The notes: generated from the letters alone by a model not told the origin. A stretch of DNA of 64,000 bases from Sphingobacteriales bacterium (GCA_016718845.1 JADKCK010000108.1:1-64000), one strand, 5' to 3'; counted from the stretch's first letter, positions 37,209 to 46,233 are shown. Made by a program: numbers and translations.

Positions 37209-38231
37209 ATGAAAATAGCTGTAACTGGCGGATGCGGGTATATTGGCTCGCATACATTAGTAGATTTGATAGAAAATGGCTTCGAGGTCATATCTATTGA
37301 CAATAACTCGCGCTCGACCGAGCAGATATTAACAGGCGTAGAGCAAATTACGGGCATAAAAGTGCGTAATTATGCGGTAGATATGTGCAACCTTGATGCT
37401 TTGCGTGCGGTGTTTGAAAAAAATCCCGATGTGGCAGGCGTGATACATTTTGCTGCTTACAAATGGGTTGGCGAGTCGGTCGAAGAGCCTTTGTTGTATT
37501 ACCGCAACAACCTAGATAGTTTGCTCAACCTGCTTAGCTGTATCAACGATTACGGCATTCGATACCATGTTTTTTCGTCGTCGTGTTCGGTGTATGGCAA
37601 CCCTATTGAGCTGCCCGTTACCGAAAACACGCCCTTATCTGTCGCCGAATCGCCATACGCTATGACCAAACAAGTAGGCGAGCGCATCATCACCGATTTT
37701 GCTAAAACAGGTACACATCAACATATTTTGTTGCGATATTTTAACCCTGTTGGCGCACACCCCTCGGGGCATATTGGCGAGATACAACCCATACCGCAAA
37801 ACTTAGTGCCTTATATTACACAAACAGCAGCGGGCTTGCGTCCGCAATTGCGCGTTTTTGGCAACACCTACAACACCCGCGACGGTACCTGTTTGCGCGA
37901 TTATATCCATGTATGCGACATTGCATACGCACACACATTGGCACTACAATATTTGGTAAATAAAACAGATAATACGCCAAATTGCGAAATTTTTAACCTT
38001 GGCTTGGGCGAAGGAGCAACCGTTTTAGAGGTAATTACCGCCTTTGAACGGGCAACAAACGAGCCATTAAACTACCAAATAGTAGAAAAACGTGCTGGCG
38101 ATGTAGAAAAAATCTATTCGGACAACACCAAAGCAAAAAAAGTGCTACATTGGCGCCCCAAATACACCCTCGACGACATGATGGCAACAGCTTGGGCGTG
38201 GCAAAAGCAATTATTGATTATTAATTATTGA
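37209..38231 (+). CDS. galE: UDP-glucose 4-epimerase
   Basis: 340 residues. It interconverts UDP-glucose and UDP-galactose with bound NAD in the cytoplasm. NAD motif TGGCGYIGSH (~5-14), Ser in SSSCSVYG and Tyr/Lys of the SPYAMTK active site, then LRYFNPVGAHPSG and the RDGTCLRDYIHVCDIA block, all typical of GalE. Ends with HWRPKYTLDDMMATAWAWQ. Not in an operon with the other sugar genes, which are 7-12 kb away on the other strand. Preceded by the inverted repeat at 37022-37180. Confidence 0.92.
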   Translation: MKIAVTGGCGYIGSHTLVDLIENGFEVISIDNNSRSTEQILTGVEQITGIKVRNYAVDMCNLDALRAVFEKNPDVAGVIHFAAYKWVGESVEEPLLYYRNNLDSLLNLLSCINDYGIRYHVFSSSCSVYGNPIELPVTENTPLSVAESPYAMTKQVGERIITDFAKTGTHQHILLRYFNPVGAHPSGHIGEIQPIPQNLVPYITQTAAGLRPQLRVFGNTYNTRDGTCLRDYIHVCDIAYAHTLALQYLVNKTDNTPNCEIFNLGLGEGATVLEVITAFERATNEPLNYQIVEKRAGDVEKIYSDNTKAKKVLHWRPKYTLDDMMATAWAWQKQLLIINY

Positions 38232-38426
38232 TTATTAGACGGGTTAAGAAATTATTTTCTTTAACACATAATTCACTGATTATCAATTAGCTGAAGTGCC
38301 AATATTCATGGCAAAGGCAATTATTGATTATTAATTATCATTGCCAAACAATTAGACATAGTAATTTGATGCCGACTTAAGTAAATAGCAATCATCTATT
38401 TCACAGTTGTTTAAACACCTTGCGTC
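38232..38426. other. Intergenic region with short AT repeats
   Basis: Part of a 364-bp gap before the CDF gene. GGCAAAGGCAATTATTGATTATTAATTAT-like words occur twice (about 38205-38230, at the galE end, and 38311-38340). The rest of the gap is the structured repeat copy at 38427-38510. Confidence 0.45.
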
Positions 38427-38510
38427 TGCCCCGCTTGACGCGGAATCGGTCTTTTTTGGGGGTGATGCTTGGTTTACCCTATTTGCACAGCCTATGGCAC
38501 CCCCAAAGCA
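38427..38510 (+). repeat. Two-hairpin dispersed repeat, copy 1
   Basis: Starts GCCCCGCTTGACGCGG (small CCGC/GCGG hairpin), then a T run, then GGGGGTGATGCTTGG ... GGCACCCCC (7-bp GGGGGTG/CACCCCC hairpin) and ends AAAGCA. Nearly identical to copy 2 in inverted orientation at 40174-40256; more distant copies at 45940-46018 and 61538-61621. Confidence 0.85.
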
Positions 38511-38595
38511 AAGCAAGCGCAACCCGTCCAATCAGCACTTTTCCATGTCTGTATCAAAATGAAGACATAGTAATACATTTGTACTTATTGCCGCA

Positions 38596-39642
38596 TTGCC
38601 TTCTTCACCACATTGCTCCTTTCACCCTAATTTATTTGTATTGACATCTGCTCATCAACAAAACATACGAGTACAAATTGTTGCGGTAAGCATAGGCATA
38701 ATACTGCTTGTTGCCAAATTTGTAGCCTATTTTATTACTCATTCTAATGCCATACTTACCGATGCCCTCGAATCTATTATCAATGTAGTAGCAGGTGCGG
38801 TGGCAGTGTATAGCCTTATTTTGGCAGCATTGCCCAAAGACCGCAATCACCCTTATGGGCATGGCAAGGTCGAGTTTTTGTCGGCGGGCTTTGAAGGCAC
38901 ACTTATAGCCTTGGCAGGTTTAATTATTGCAGCCAAATCGGTGTACAATTTTTTTCACCCCATTGAGTTGCATAAACTTGATGTGGGTATGTTTTTGGCA
39001 GGCACAGCAGGGGCTATAAATTATGGTGTGGGCTGGCTGCTAGAACGAAACGGCAGACGTAGCAATTCGTTAACCCTTATAGCAGGTGGCAAGCACCTAC
39101 AATCAGATGCTTACTCAAGTGTGGGTTTGATTGCTGGTTTGTTGATTGTTTATTTTACCAATTATATTTGGTTAGATAATGTAGTAGCTATTTTGTTTGG
39201 TGGCATTATTGCTTTTACGGGTTTGCGCATTGTGCGGCAATCGGTGGCAGGCATTATGGACGAAGCCGACTATGATTTAAGCGAAAATATTATTGAACTA
39301 ATTGACAAACAACGCAGCAAAAATACCAATTGGATTGACTTGCACAATTGGCGCATTATTAAATATGGCTCGGGTTTGCATATTGATTGCCACCTAACCA
39401 TACCTTGGTTTTTGAACGTTAAAGATGGGCACGACGAAGCCGAAAAAGTAGCCCGTTTGGTTAGCCAAAACGTAGATACACCCGTCGAGTTTTTTATTCA
39501 CCTTGACCCTTGCACGCCTATCGAATCGTGCCGCTTGTGTGTAAAACGCGACTGCCTGCTGCGCCAAAAACCTTTTGAAAAACGCATAGCGTGGCACTTA
39601 GACAATGTACTAGAAAACAAACAACACCGTATAATACCATGA
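38596..39642 (+). CDS. Cation diffusion facilitator (CDF) metal transporter
   Basis: Up to 348 residues. Six membrane helices with the CDF metal-site patterns: HSNAILTDALESIINVVAG in TM2 (Asp) and HLQSDAYSSVGLIAGLL in TM5 (His/Asp), plus HPYGHGKVEF after TM2. The cytoplasmic end (~220-348) has KYGSGLHIDCHLTIPW and a Cys-rich DPCTPIESCRLCVKRDC segment seen in Bacteroidota CDFs. Exports Zn, Fe or a similar divalent metal against protons. No ATG is well placed; a TTG at 38596 or a TTG at 38641 (LTSAHQQN) is the likely start, so the first 15 residues are uncertain. Its stop overlaps the next start by 4 bp. The pair is flanked by inverted copies of the structured repeat. Confidence 0.85.
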   Translation: MPSSPHCSFHPNLFVLTSAHQQNIRVQIVAVSIGIILLVAKFVAYFITHSNAILTDALESIINVVAGAVAVYSLILAALPKDRNHPYGHGKVEFLSAGFEGTLIALAGLIIAAKSVYNFFHPIELHKLDVGMFLAGTAGAINYGVGWLLERNGRRSNSLTLIAGGKHLQSDAYSSVGLIAGLLIVYFTNYIWLDNVVAILFGGIIAFTGLRIVRQSVAGIMDEADYDLSENIIELIDKQRSKNTNWIDLHNWRIIKYGSGLHIDCHLTIPWFLNVKDGHDEAEKVARLVSQNVDTPVEFFIHLDPCTPIESCRLCVKRDCLLRQKPFEKRIAWHLDNVLENKQHRIIP

Positions 39643-40094
39643 AAAGTACCACTTATATCCGCACCCTACAAATTATTCATGTAGCCATTATGCTGGGCAT
39701 TGTTGGCTTTTGGTTAGTTATTGTATTAGCCATTCAACCGCCTATGCAACCCGACATGCCCAATATAGTTATTTATGCCCTTACAGGCATGGGTTTTGTG
39801 GCTTGTTTGGCAGGCAGTATCTTTGCCTTTAATTTACAAAACAAAGCCAAAGCCGAATCTCAGTTAAGCAACAAATTACAGCAATATCGCACCGCTCACA
39901 TTATTTTTTTGGGTGCTATGGAAGGAGCAGCTATGTTGTTTTTAATAGCCTATATGCTTAGTGCTTATTGGTGGACGCAATTTTTTGGGGCGATATTGGC
40001 TATTATGGCTATCTATTTCCCAACCCGAACACGCATTATCAGCGCCCTTGAACTAAGTAATAGTGATGTTGATAAATGGGATAATTTGGCATGA
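39639..40094 (+). CDS. Four-helix membrane protein, unknown, coupled to the CDF gene
   Basis: 151 residues with four predicted membrane helices (about 10-30 IIHVAIMLGIVGFWLVIVLA, 42-64 VIYALTGMGFVACLAGSIFA, 88-108 FLGAMEGAAMLFLIAYML and 110-128 WTQFFGAILAIMAIYF). The ATG at 39639 overlaps the TGA of the CDF gene (ATGA), which implies translational coupling. I do not recognise the family with certainty; similar small four-helix proteins occur in Bacteroidota without known function. A role together with the metal exporter is inferred from the overlap only. Confidence 0.7.
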   Translation: MKSTTYIRTLQIIHVAIMLGIVGFWLVIVLAIQPPMQPDMPNIVIYALTGMGFVACLAGSIFAFNLQNKAKAESQLSNKLQQYRTAHIIFLGAMEGAAMLFLIAYMLSAYWWTQFFGAILAIMAIYFPTRTRIISALELSNSDVDKWDNLA

Positions 40095-40173
40095 TACACA
40101 ACAAATGTTGTGCGTGCTAAGAAAACCGTTGTTTGATGGGTGTGGTGTGAGATAAGTTAAGGCTGCGCTTAAA

Positions 40174-40256
40174 TGCTTTGGGGGTGCCTTATGCTGTGCA
40201 AATAGGGCAAACCAATCATCACCCCCAAAAAAGACCGATTCCGCGTCAAGCGGGGC
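40174..40256 (-). repeat. Two-hairpin dispersed repeat, copy 2 (inverted)
   Basis: Reads TGCTTTGGGGGTGCC ... CACCCCCAAAAAAGACC ... CGCGTCAAGCGGGGC on the plus strand. Its reverse complement differs from copy 1 at only about six positions over 83. Together they form inverted flanks, 1.66 kb apart, around the CDF pair. Confidence 0.85.
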
Positions 40257-40412
40257 TTTTAGGCTATGCTAAACAGCTTTTTTATTGATTGGACGATAGC
40301 ATGTGTTAAACGAAACCGCGTATTTTGCTACCATATAGATAGCAAAATATGCGGTTGCTTAATATGGTGTAGCTTTTTTGTTTGTTTGTTAGTTTATTTG
40401 TTCAAAAAAGCG

Positions 40413-40420
40413 TACCTTTG
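40413..40420 (+). promoter_or_regulatory. -7 box (TACCTTTG) for the WbpP-like gene
   Basis: TACCTTTGC, 22 nt before the ATG at 40442, so the leader would be about 15 nt. Confidence 0.55.
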
Positions 40421-40441
40421 CGTGTTTTTTAATCTAAAATT

Positions 40442-41482
40442 ATGAACTTAAACGAACAGCAATTGGCTCGTATTGCCGAGCAATCGTTTTTAATAACAGG
40501 CGGTGCAGGTTTTATTGGCTCGCATATTACCGAATGGCTACTAAAAATGGGGGCTAAAAAAGTGCGTGTAATTGATAACTTTGCCAATGGTAGCCGCCAA
40601 AATGTAGATATTTTTGAGCGATATGCCAACTACGAGTTTTGGGAAGGCGACATTCGCAATGCTGAGTTTTGCATGGCAGCCACCGAGGGTATCAATGCGG
40701 TGTCGCACCAAGCCGCTTTAGGCTCGGTGCCGCGCTCTATTAACGACCCTGCTACCACCAACGAGGTAAATGTAACGGGTTTTTTAAATGTGCTAAATGC
40801 TTGCCGTAAGCAAAACATACAGCGATTTGTGTTTGCGTCGTCGTCGTCGGTGTATGGCAGTGATGCTAATTTGCCCAAAAAAGAAAAACGGGTAGGTAAT
40901 CCACTTTCGCCTTATGCCGTTACCAAAGTAAGCAACGAGCATTACGCCCGCGTTTTTGGCAGCGTTTATGGCATGGAAACCATTGGTTTGCGTTATTTTA
41001 ATGTGTTTGGACCGCGCCAAAACCCACATGTGGCTTATGCAGCGGTTGTGCCGTTGTTTGTGGAGGGTTTAATTCATGGCACACCTATATATATACATGG
41101 TAATGGCGACCAAACGCGCGATTTTACTTTTGTGCAAAATGCTGCCTATGCCAATTTACTTGCCCTTACTACCAATAATAGCAAAGCTTTTAACGAGGTA
41201 TACAACGTGGCTGTTGGCGAGCGATACTCGATTTTGCGTTTGTATAAAACGGTAGCACAGCATTTGGGTAGCCAACAACTGCCTACTTTTTTACCGCCCC
41301 GCCAAGGCGATATTGCAGACTCACATGCCGATATTAGCAAAGCCCGACGTTTGCTTAACTATCAGCCACAGGTTCGGTTTGAGGAGGGTGTGGCACGAAC
41401 AATTGCTTATTTTGAAGAGCAACAAGCCGCAATAAACCAAACCGAAAGCCAAGCTCCGTCGGCATATCATCAAGAGAAATAG
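40442..41482 (+). CDS. UDP-GlcNAc 4-epimerase-like SDR (WbpP type)
   Basis: 346 residues. Extended SDR with FLITGGAGFIGSH (~16-28), HQAALGSVPRSI, Ser in FASSSSVYGSD and the active YAVTK. The HQAALGSVPRSI segment and the FGPRQNP-AYAAVVPLF block are typical of WbpP/TviC-type epimerases that turn UDP-GlcNAc (or its uronic acid) into the galacto form. Likely supplies sugars for O-antigen or capsule. Single gene with its own -7 box and terminator. Confidence 0.87.
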   Translation: MNLNEQQLARIAEQSFLITGGAGFIGSHITEWLLKMGAKKVRVIDNFANGSRQNVDIFERYANYEFWEGDIRNAEFCMAATEGINAVSHQAALGSVPRSINDPATTNEVNVTGFLNVLNACRKQNIQRFVFASSSSVYGSDANLPKKEKRVGNPLSPYAVTKVSNEHYARVFGSVYGMETIGLRYFNVFGPRQNPHVAYAAVVPLFVEGLIHGTPIYIHGNGDQTRDFTFVQNAAYANLLALTTNNSKAFNEVYNVAVGERYSILRLYKTVAQHLGSQQLPTFLPPRQGDIADSHADISKARRLLNYQPQVRFEEGVARTIAYFEEQQAAINQTESQAPSAYHQEK

Positions 41483-41504
41483 AGCATTTATAAACACCAA
41501 TAAA

Positions 41505-41545
41505 AAAATAGCGCAAACCCGTTGTAAGGATTGCGCTATTTATTT
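41505..41545. terminator. Bidirectional terminator
   Basis: AAATAGCGCAA / TTGCGCTATTT hairpin between the convergent WbpP-like gene and the beta-helix lipoprotein gene, with A and T runs. Confidence 0.85.
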
Positions 41546-41559
41546 ATCGTAGCAAACCG

Positions 41560-42834
41560 CTAGTTACATTCTGGGGCTTTTACGGTAATAGGTGTTAGTG
41601 CAGTACGTTGGCAGTTATACGGAGCCAAATCGTAGAGTTTGTTTGCAAACAAGTTTTCGGCATCTAAATTGCAAAATTTAGCAGCACCGTTGTTGGTAAT
41701 ACAAATACGTTTGGTAGCGTCGGCTTGGTAATCGCCGTTGGTAATACCATCGTATAAAATATCGGGGACATCGCCATTTTGGAACTGCAAGGCAACCAAT
41801 GTGCCAATGGCATTGTTGGTAGCTGGTAGCTGGTTGGTGCGCGAAAAGGTATTATCGTGCAAATTAACCGCCCAAGTAAAGGGGCTATACAAGGGGTCGT
41901 TGTAGGCAAAGGCGGGGTTAAGGTACGCAAACACTTCGTAGCTAACCAACATTACGCCACCTAAATTATTGTTGGTGATGGTGTTGTTATAAATTTCTAC
42001 ATTGTCGGCAGACATTAACATGATGCCCGTACCTACCGGCACATTGGCAACCATATTGCCCGGTGGAGCAAAATTAGCTCCATCGTTGCTTACCACATTG
42101 TTGTCAAAAACACGCACTACGCCGCCATTTTTTTTGGGCAGATTGGGCAAGTCAAATACCAACAAGCCACCTGTATTGTCGTGGGCATAATTGCCATATA
42201 CATCGGCGTTAGAGGTATTTTCTATTTCGATACCTGCTACGTTGCCTTCGGCTTCGGAGTTGCGCACAATTACCGTATCCGATTGCCCAACATAAACACC
42301 TGCATCTGATGCACCTTTTACGTAGCAACCATCAATCAAAACGCTAGTACTTGTTACCGGATACAAACCATAAGCACCATTTGTTGAGTCGGCAACCGAC
42401 TCCCAGATAGTAGCCATGTCGCAGAAAGTTACGCCATGCGAGTCTTTCACTTTTATGGCATCGCCGGGTGTTTCTTTGATGGTAAAATCGCTGAACAAAA
42501 CGTTGTTCATGTTGGTAGCAATAATACCCTCGGCACCTGCTGTTTGGTTGCCAAAGTTAAGTATGGTTTGGTCTTGCCCTACACCACGCAGCGTAAAATT
42601 GGTTTTGGCATCTACCGACAGGGTACTAATAAAATTAAACGTGCCCGCTTGCAGTTCAATTATTTGTCCGTCGGTAACATTGATAAGTGCTGCTTGTACA
42701 GCCGATTGATCATCGGCAGAAGGCGAGATTTTGATAACGTTTTCGTCATCTTTGTCTTTGTCGCAACCATTAAATACAGTGGCAGTTATTGCTAGCAATA
42801 AAAAAGCTAAAGAAAGTAATTTTTTGTTAATCAT
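41560..42834 (-). CDS. Parallel beta-helix repeat lipoprotein
   Basis: 424 residues. Lipoprotein signal MINKKLLSLAFLLLAIT...FNGC (Cys24) followed by an Asp/Lys-rich linker. From ~40 on it is a right-handed parallel beta-helix: AALINVTDGQIIELQAGTFN, TLRGVGQDQTIL, ITVRNSEAEG-like VIVRNSEAEGNVAGIEIEN and YNNTITNNNLGGVMLV, with no clear catalytic site that I can point to. Similar proteins are polysaccharide lyases, epimerases or binding proteins at the cell surface. Own -7 box at 42922-42929. Confidence 0.85.
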   Translation of the reverse strand: MINKKLLSLAFLLLAITATVFNGCDKDKDDENVIKISPSADDQSAVQAALINVTDGQIIELQAGTFNFISTLSVDAKTNFTLRGVGQDQTILNFGNQTAGAEGIIATNMNNVLFSDFTIKETPGDAIKVKDSHGVTFCDMATIWESVADSTNGAYGLYPVTSTSVLIDGCYVKGASDAGVYVGQSDTVIVRNSEAEGNVAGIEIENTSNADVYGNYAHDNTGGLLVFDLPNLPKKNGGVVRVFDNNVVSNDGANFAPPGNMVANVPVGTGIMLMSADNVEIYNNTITNNNLGGVMLVSYEVFAYLNPAFAYNDPLYSPFTWAVNLHDNTFSRTNQLPATNNAIGTLVALQFQNGDVPDILYDGITNGDYQADATKRICITNNGAAKFCNLDAENLFANKLYDLAPYNCQRTALTPITVKAPECN

Positions 42835-42921
42835 AATTTTATGAATGATGAATAATGAATGATATACTTATAAATAAATAGCCGAGCCTAGTCAAAATAG
42901 TATAACTTGCGCTATCGGGCG

Positions 42922-42929
42922 CAAATTTA
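42922..42929 (-). promoter_or_regulatory. -7 box (TAAATTTG) for the beta-helix gene
   Basis: TAAATTTGC on the minus strand, about 88 nt before the start at 42834. Confidence 0.4.
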
Positions 42930-43055
42930 GCAATTAAAGTAGATATTTTGGTGTAAACGAAAAAAAAAACTAAATTTTCTCCAAACGCTACCTTTCTCCT
43001 ACTCTACTCAACAAATTATCCTAAACACTCCCAAAGCGCACAATAGTTTAAAAAC

Positions 43056-43811
43056 ATGCAAGAATACGAAGAAATAAGCAATAATTTAATTTACGGTCGT
43101 CACCCAATTGTAGAGGCATTAGAAGAAGGACGCGGCTTTGACAAAATTTTTGTGCAACGCGGCATAGATTATGCGTTTAACAAAATGATTGAGCGTTTGG
43201 CTGCCGAACAAGACATACCCGTACAGGTGGTTCCGTTAGAAAAGATTAACCGCCTAACGCGCAAAAATCATCAAGGCGTAGCAGGGTTTTTATCGTTGAT
43301 ACCCTATTATAATTTAGATGACGTTTTAGCCGCAGCCTACGACCGTGGCGAAACACCTTTAATTTTGGTATGCGATGGCATTACCGATGTAGGCAATTTT
43401 GGGGCAATGGCACGGTCGGCGGCATGTGCGGGCGTACACGGCATTGTAATAGCTAGCAAAGGAGCCGCAAGTATTAACCCCGAGGCAATGAAAGCATCGG
43501 CAGGGGCATTAAATCAAATACCGGTTTGCAAAGTGCGTTTTATTGACAAAGCACTGTATTATTTAAAAGAAAATGGTTTGCAAGTAATTGCTACAGCACT
43601 CGAAGGGGAAAAATACATACATCAAACCGACCTAACAGTACCAACAGCTATTATAATGGGCTCTGAGGGTACAGGTGTAAGCCCCGCATTTTTAAAAATA
43701 GCCGATAATTTGGTTAAAATTCCAATGGTTGGCAATTTCGATTCGTTTAATGTATCGGTAGCTACAGGTATTATTTTGTACGAAACCATTAGACAACGAA
43801 GGACAGATTAA
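43056..43811 (+). CDS. rlmB: 23S rRNA (guanosine-2'-O-)-methyltransferase
   Basis: 251 residues, the usual length. N-terminal substrate-binding part (YGRHPIVEALEEG, ~15-27; KINRLTRKNHQGVAGFLS) and a SPOUT/TrmH catalytic knot with the three motifs: DGITDVGNFGAMARSAACAG, IIMGSEGTGVS and KIPMVGNFDSFNVSVATGI. It methylates the ribose of G2251-equivalent of 23S rRNA using SAM. The SPOUT motif order fixes the assignment to the RlmB/TrmH group. Followed by a strong terminator. Confidence 0.92.
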   Translation: MQEYEEISNNLIYGRHPIVEALEEGRGFDKIFVQRGIDYAFNKMIERLAAEQDIPVQVVPLEKINRLTRKNHQGVAGFLSLIPYYNLDDVLAAAYDRGETPLILVCDGITDVGNFGAMARSAACAGVHGIVIASKGAASINPEAMKASAGALNQIPVCKVRFIDKALYYLKENGLQVIATALEGEKYIHQTDLTVPTAIIMGSEGTGVSPAFLKIADNLVKIPMVGNFDSFNVSVATGIILYETIRQRRTD

Positions 43812-43827
43812 CTATTTTGTGTAAAAT

Positions 43828-43866
43828 AAAAAGGGTGCTAACTTTTTGAGTTAGCACCCTTTTTTT
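43828..43866. terminator. Terminator of rlmB
   Basis: AAAAAGGGTGCTAAC / GTTAGCACCCTTTTT, perfect 13-bp core stem and T run, 18 nt after the stop. Confidence 0.9.
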
Positions 43867-43907
43867 GAGTGAATTTTGAAACTAATCAGACGACATAACC
43901 TAAAATA

Positions 43908-44336
43908 TTACTTTACTTCTTTTGCATAACTAGGCTGAGTTGCTACAGCAAAATTATTTTTTGTAATAACAGTATTAGCTTTAGTCGTTGTACGTTGCAA
44001 AATAGCGTGTAAAACTTCAGGTTTCGATTTGTTGGCAGTAGATATAGTTCGTATATCTTCTTTCTTTCCATTCTCATCAGTCAAAATTAAATTATAACTT
44101 TTATCAGCTTCAAGTTTAAAATAAAATTGACCGTCGCTAGACGTAGTAAACTGTTTTTTGACACCTGTGTTCAGCTCTATCAATGTTACTACAGCATTAT
44201 GAACAGGTGTCTGTGAATTTTGCTCAATGGCAATACCAATTAATACAAGTTTAGCATCTAATTTGGTAGTGCTTGCAAAAAGAGAGATAATGTTAAATAA
44301 CATTACAAATGCGAGAAGAATTAATTGCTTCATCAT
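43908..44336 (-). CDS. Secreted carboxypeptidase-regulatory-like domain protein
   Basis: 142 residues. Signal peptide MMKQLILLAFVMLFNIISLF, then a carboxypeptidase D-like beta-sandwich domain (~30-115): PVHNAVVTLIELNTGVKKQF and DGQFYFKLEADKSYNLI. Such domains decorate exported or outer-membrane proteins; alone, no function is known. The first two codons are both Met; the second (44333) is equally possible. Upstream are over 400 bp of very AT-rich DNA. Confidence 0.75.
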   Translation of the reverse strand: MMKQLILLAFVMLFNIISLFASTTKLDAKLVLIGIAIEQNSQTPVHNAVVTLIELNTGVKKQFTTSSDGQFYFKLEADKSYNLILTDENGKKEDIRTISTANKSKPEVLHAILQRTTTKANTVITKNNFAVATQPSYAKEVK

Positions 44337-44749
44337 ACTAATTCAAATTTAGGGGGGGGAATTAAAGTGTATCGGGATATTGTTAGACAGTAAAAATAGG
44401 GGGTTATTCACAAACAAAGCCTTTGACGACTTTTCCGTGACAAAGTTACAACATTTCTCTCGAAAAATCAAACTTTTTTTTGTTTTTTTTGCAAAAAAAT
44501 AAAAAGTTCAACTAAACAAGAACAACATTGCGAGCAAAATAATTGATGTTAATTTTGTGTGTTATTATTTTTCTAAATCAACTTAAACACACACAACAAG
44601 CTAACTTACAGGCTATTATAAATAAAGAAAAATAAAAATAAACTTAAAAAATAAAATCAATTTTCAATTAAAAAATAGTCAAGCTATTTTGTAAAAAAAA
44701 ATTTTCACAAAAAAATCAAAATTTAATAGTCAAGCCCGAAACTTTAATC
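44337..44749. other. Very AT-rich intergenic region
   Basis: About 410 bp with long A and T runs and no open frame of note. It contains TGTGTTATTATTTTTC-like words but no exact TAnnTTTG box that I would trust, no hairpin and no repeat shared with other loci. The right end runs into the rfbB terminator. Confidence 0.5.
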
Positions 44750-44795
44750 AAAAATAGCCGTAGCGAAAGAAAAACCTTCGTTACGGCTATTTTTA
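44750..44795 (-). terminator. Terminator of rfbB
   Basis: AAAAATAGCCGTAGCGAAAG and CCTTCGTTACGGCTATTTTT arms, read on the minus strand, 10-50 nt past the rfbB stop. Confidence 0.85.
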
Positions 44796-44801
44796 GTATT
44801 T

Positions 44802-45854
44802 TTATTTAACACCATATTGTTGGTCGTAATACTGTTGATATTGCCCCGATGTTACATGTTGCAACCATTCGTCGTTGGCTAAATACCAATCTACGGTACG
44901 TTCTAAGCCTTCTTCAAATTGTATCGAGGGTTGCCAATTTAGTTCGTTTTTTATTTTGGTCGCATCAATGGCATAACGGCGGTCGTGTCCGGCTCGGTCT
45001 TTTACGTAGGTAATCAACTCGGCAGATTCGCCTTCGCGTCTGTTTAGTTTTTTATCCATAATGCTGCACAACAGGTTTATCAAGTCTATATTTTTCCACT
45101 CGTTGTGTCCGCCAATATTGTACGTTTGTCCTACTTTACCCGTATGAAACACCAAATCAATGGCAGCGGCATGGTCTTCTACCCAAAGCCAATCGCGGGT
45201 ATATTTTCCGTCGCCATAAATGGGTACTGCTTTTTTGTTTTTGATGTTGTTGATAGCCAACGGAATTAGTTTTTCGGGAAATTGATACGAGCCGTAATTG
45301 TTTGAGCAATTGGTCATAACAATTGGCAAACCGTAGGTGTGGTGATAGGCACTAACTAAATGGTCGGAGCTTGCCTTCGAGGACGAGTAAGGCGAGCGAG
45401 GGTCGTAGGCGGTTGTTTCGTAGAAAAAACCTTCGTCGCCCAGCGAGCCATACACTTCGTCGGTTGATACATGATAAAATAATTTGCCTGCCATGTTGCC
45501 CAACCAAGTAGTTTTGGCAGCATTTAGCAAATTAACCGTACCAATAATATTAGTATAAATAAAGTCCATTGGACTAACAATTGACCTATCTACATGCGAC
45601 TCGGCAGCCAAGTGTATCACCGCATCAAATTGATGTTGGCTAAATAATTGGTTAATAAAATTGGTATCTACAATATCGCCCTTTAAAAAAGTGTAATTTG
45701 GGGCATGTTCTACATCTCGCAGGTTTTCGAGGTTGCCCGCATAAGTTAGCTTATCTAAATTATAGATGTGGTATTGCGGATATTTATTTACTAACAAACG
45801 CACTACATGCGAGCCAATAAAACCAGCTCCGCCGGTAACTAATATTTTTTGCAC
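44802..45854 (-). CDS. rfbB: dTDP-glucose 4,6-dehydratase
   Basis: 350 residues. The GTG at 45854 (VQKILVTGGAGFIGSH) is taken as start because RfbB proteins begin here; the longer frame runs through a repeat. It makes dTDP-4-keto-6-deoxyglucose, the precursor of rhamnose and other deoxysugars. Motifs: GGAGFIGSH; HLAAESHVDRS; the active-site Asp/Glu in STDEVYGS and YSSSK (Tyr/Lys), and RDWLWVEDHA. rfbA, C and D are not in the window. 379 bp, including repeat copy 3, separate it from the upstream UDP-xylose synthase gene on the same strand. Confidence 0.93.
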   Translation of the reverse strand: MQKILVTGGAGFIGSHVVRLLVNKYPQYHIYNLDKLTYAGNLENLRDVEHAPNYTFLKGDIVDTNFINQLFSQHQFDAVIHLAAESHVDRSIVSPMDFIYTNIIGTVNLLNAAKTTWLGNMAGKLFYHVSTDEVYGSLGDEGFFYETTAYDPRSPYSSSKASSDHLVSAYHHTYGLPIVMTNCSNNYGSYQFPEKLIPLAINNIKNKKAVPIYGDGKYTRDWLWVEDHAAAIDLVFHTGKVGQTYNIGGHNEWKNIDLINLLCSIMDKKLNRREGESAELITYVKDRAGHDRRYAIDATKIKNELNWQPSIQFEEGLERTVDWYLANDEWLQHVTSGQYQQYYDQQYGVK

Positions 45855-46233
45855 AGTTAATGCTTTTTTATTAAAAAAGAGTAGATGATTTTGGGGCTGT
45901 CGGCGTATATCCTGACAATTGCAATACAAAGGCTTGCTTGCCCCGCTTAACGCGGAATATGTCTTTTTTGGGGGTGATGCTTGGCACTCCCTAAGTTGAC
46001 TAGTTGGTGGCACCCCCAGTGCACTGTTTGCACAAACGCCCAAACAATTGTTGTTAGGTTGTGTATTTTAGGTTGTAGATTTGGGCAGGCAGCAGAGCGG
46101 CGTGAAGTCCGCCAACTGCTAACTGTAGGGTTTGGGCAGGCAGAAAACCGCGACTTTTGAACAAGTAAATGCGTGTTGATGGCTGCCCTATTTTTCTCCA
46201 AAAACCTTTTTTAAAACCCTTTTGGTTATTGCG
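45855..46233. other. Intergenic region with repeat copy 3
   Basis: About 380 bp. Besides the structured repeat at 45940-46018 it contains two copies of TTTGGGCAGGCAG (about 46080 and 46132) with palindromic words (GCGGCGTGAAGTCCGCC). No gene. Confidence 0.5.
45940..46018 (+). repeat. Two-hairpin dispersed repeat, copy 3
   Basis: GCCCCGCTTAACGCGG, TGTCTTTTTTGGGGGTGATG and GGTGGCACCCCC as in the other copies. Its middle (GGCACTCCCTAA) is like copy 4 and differs from copies 1 and 2. It lies between rfbB and the UDP-xylose synthase gene. Confidence 0.8.

Larger units (their letters stand above)
40095..40441. other. Intergenic region with repeat copy 2 and a promoter
   Basis: 347 bp. It holds the structured repeat at 40174-40256, the palindromic CCGCGTATTTTGCTA / TAGCAAAATATGCGG stretch (about 40317-40355) and the -7 box at 40413. 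Confidence 0.5.

Noticed and set aside
38420..38644. 74-codon open frame before the CDF gene
   Set aside because: It runs through the structured repeat and overlaps the CDF start in another frame.
44337..44749. Replication origin or long non-coding RNA in the AT-rich gap
   Set aside because: No DnaA-box clusters, iterons, hairpins or promoter that I can support; AT richness alone is not enough.
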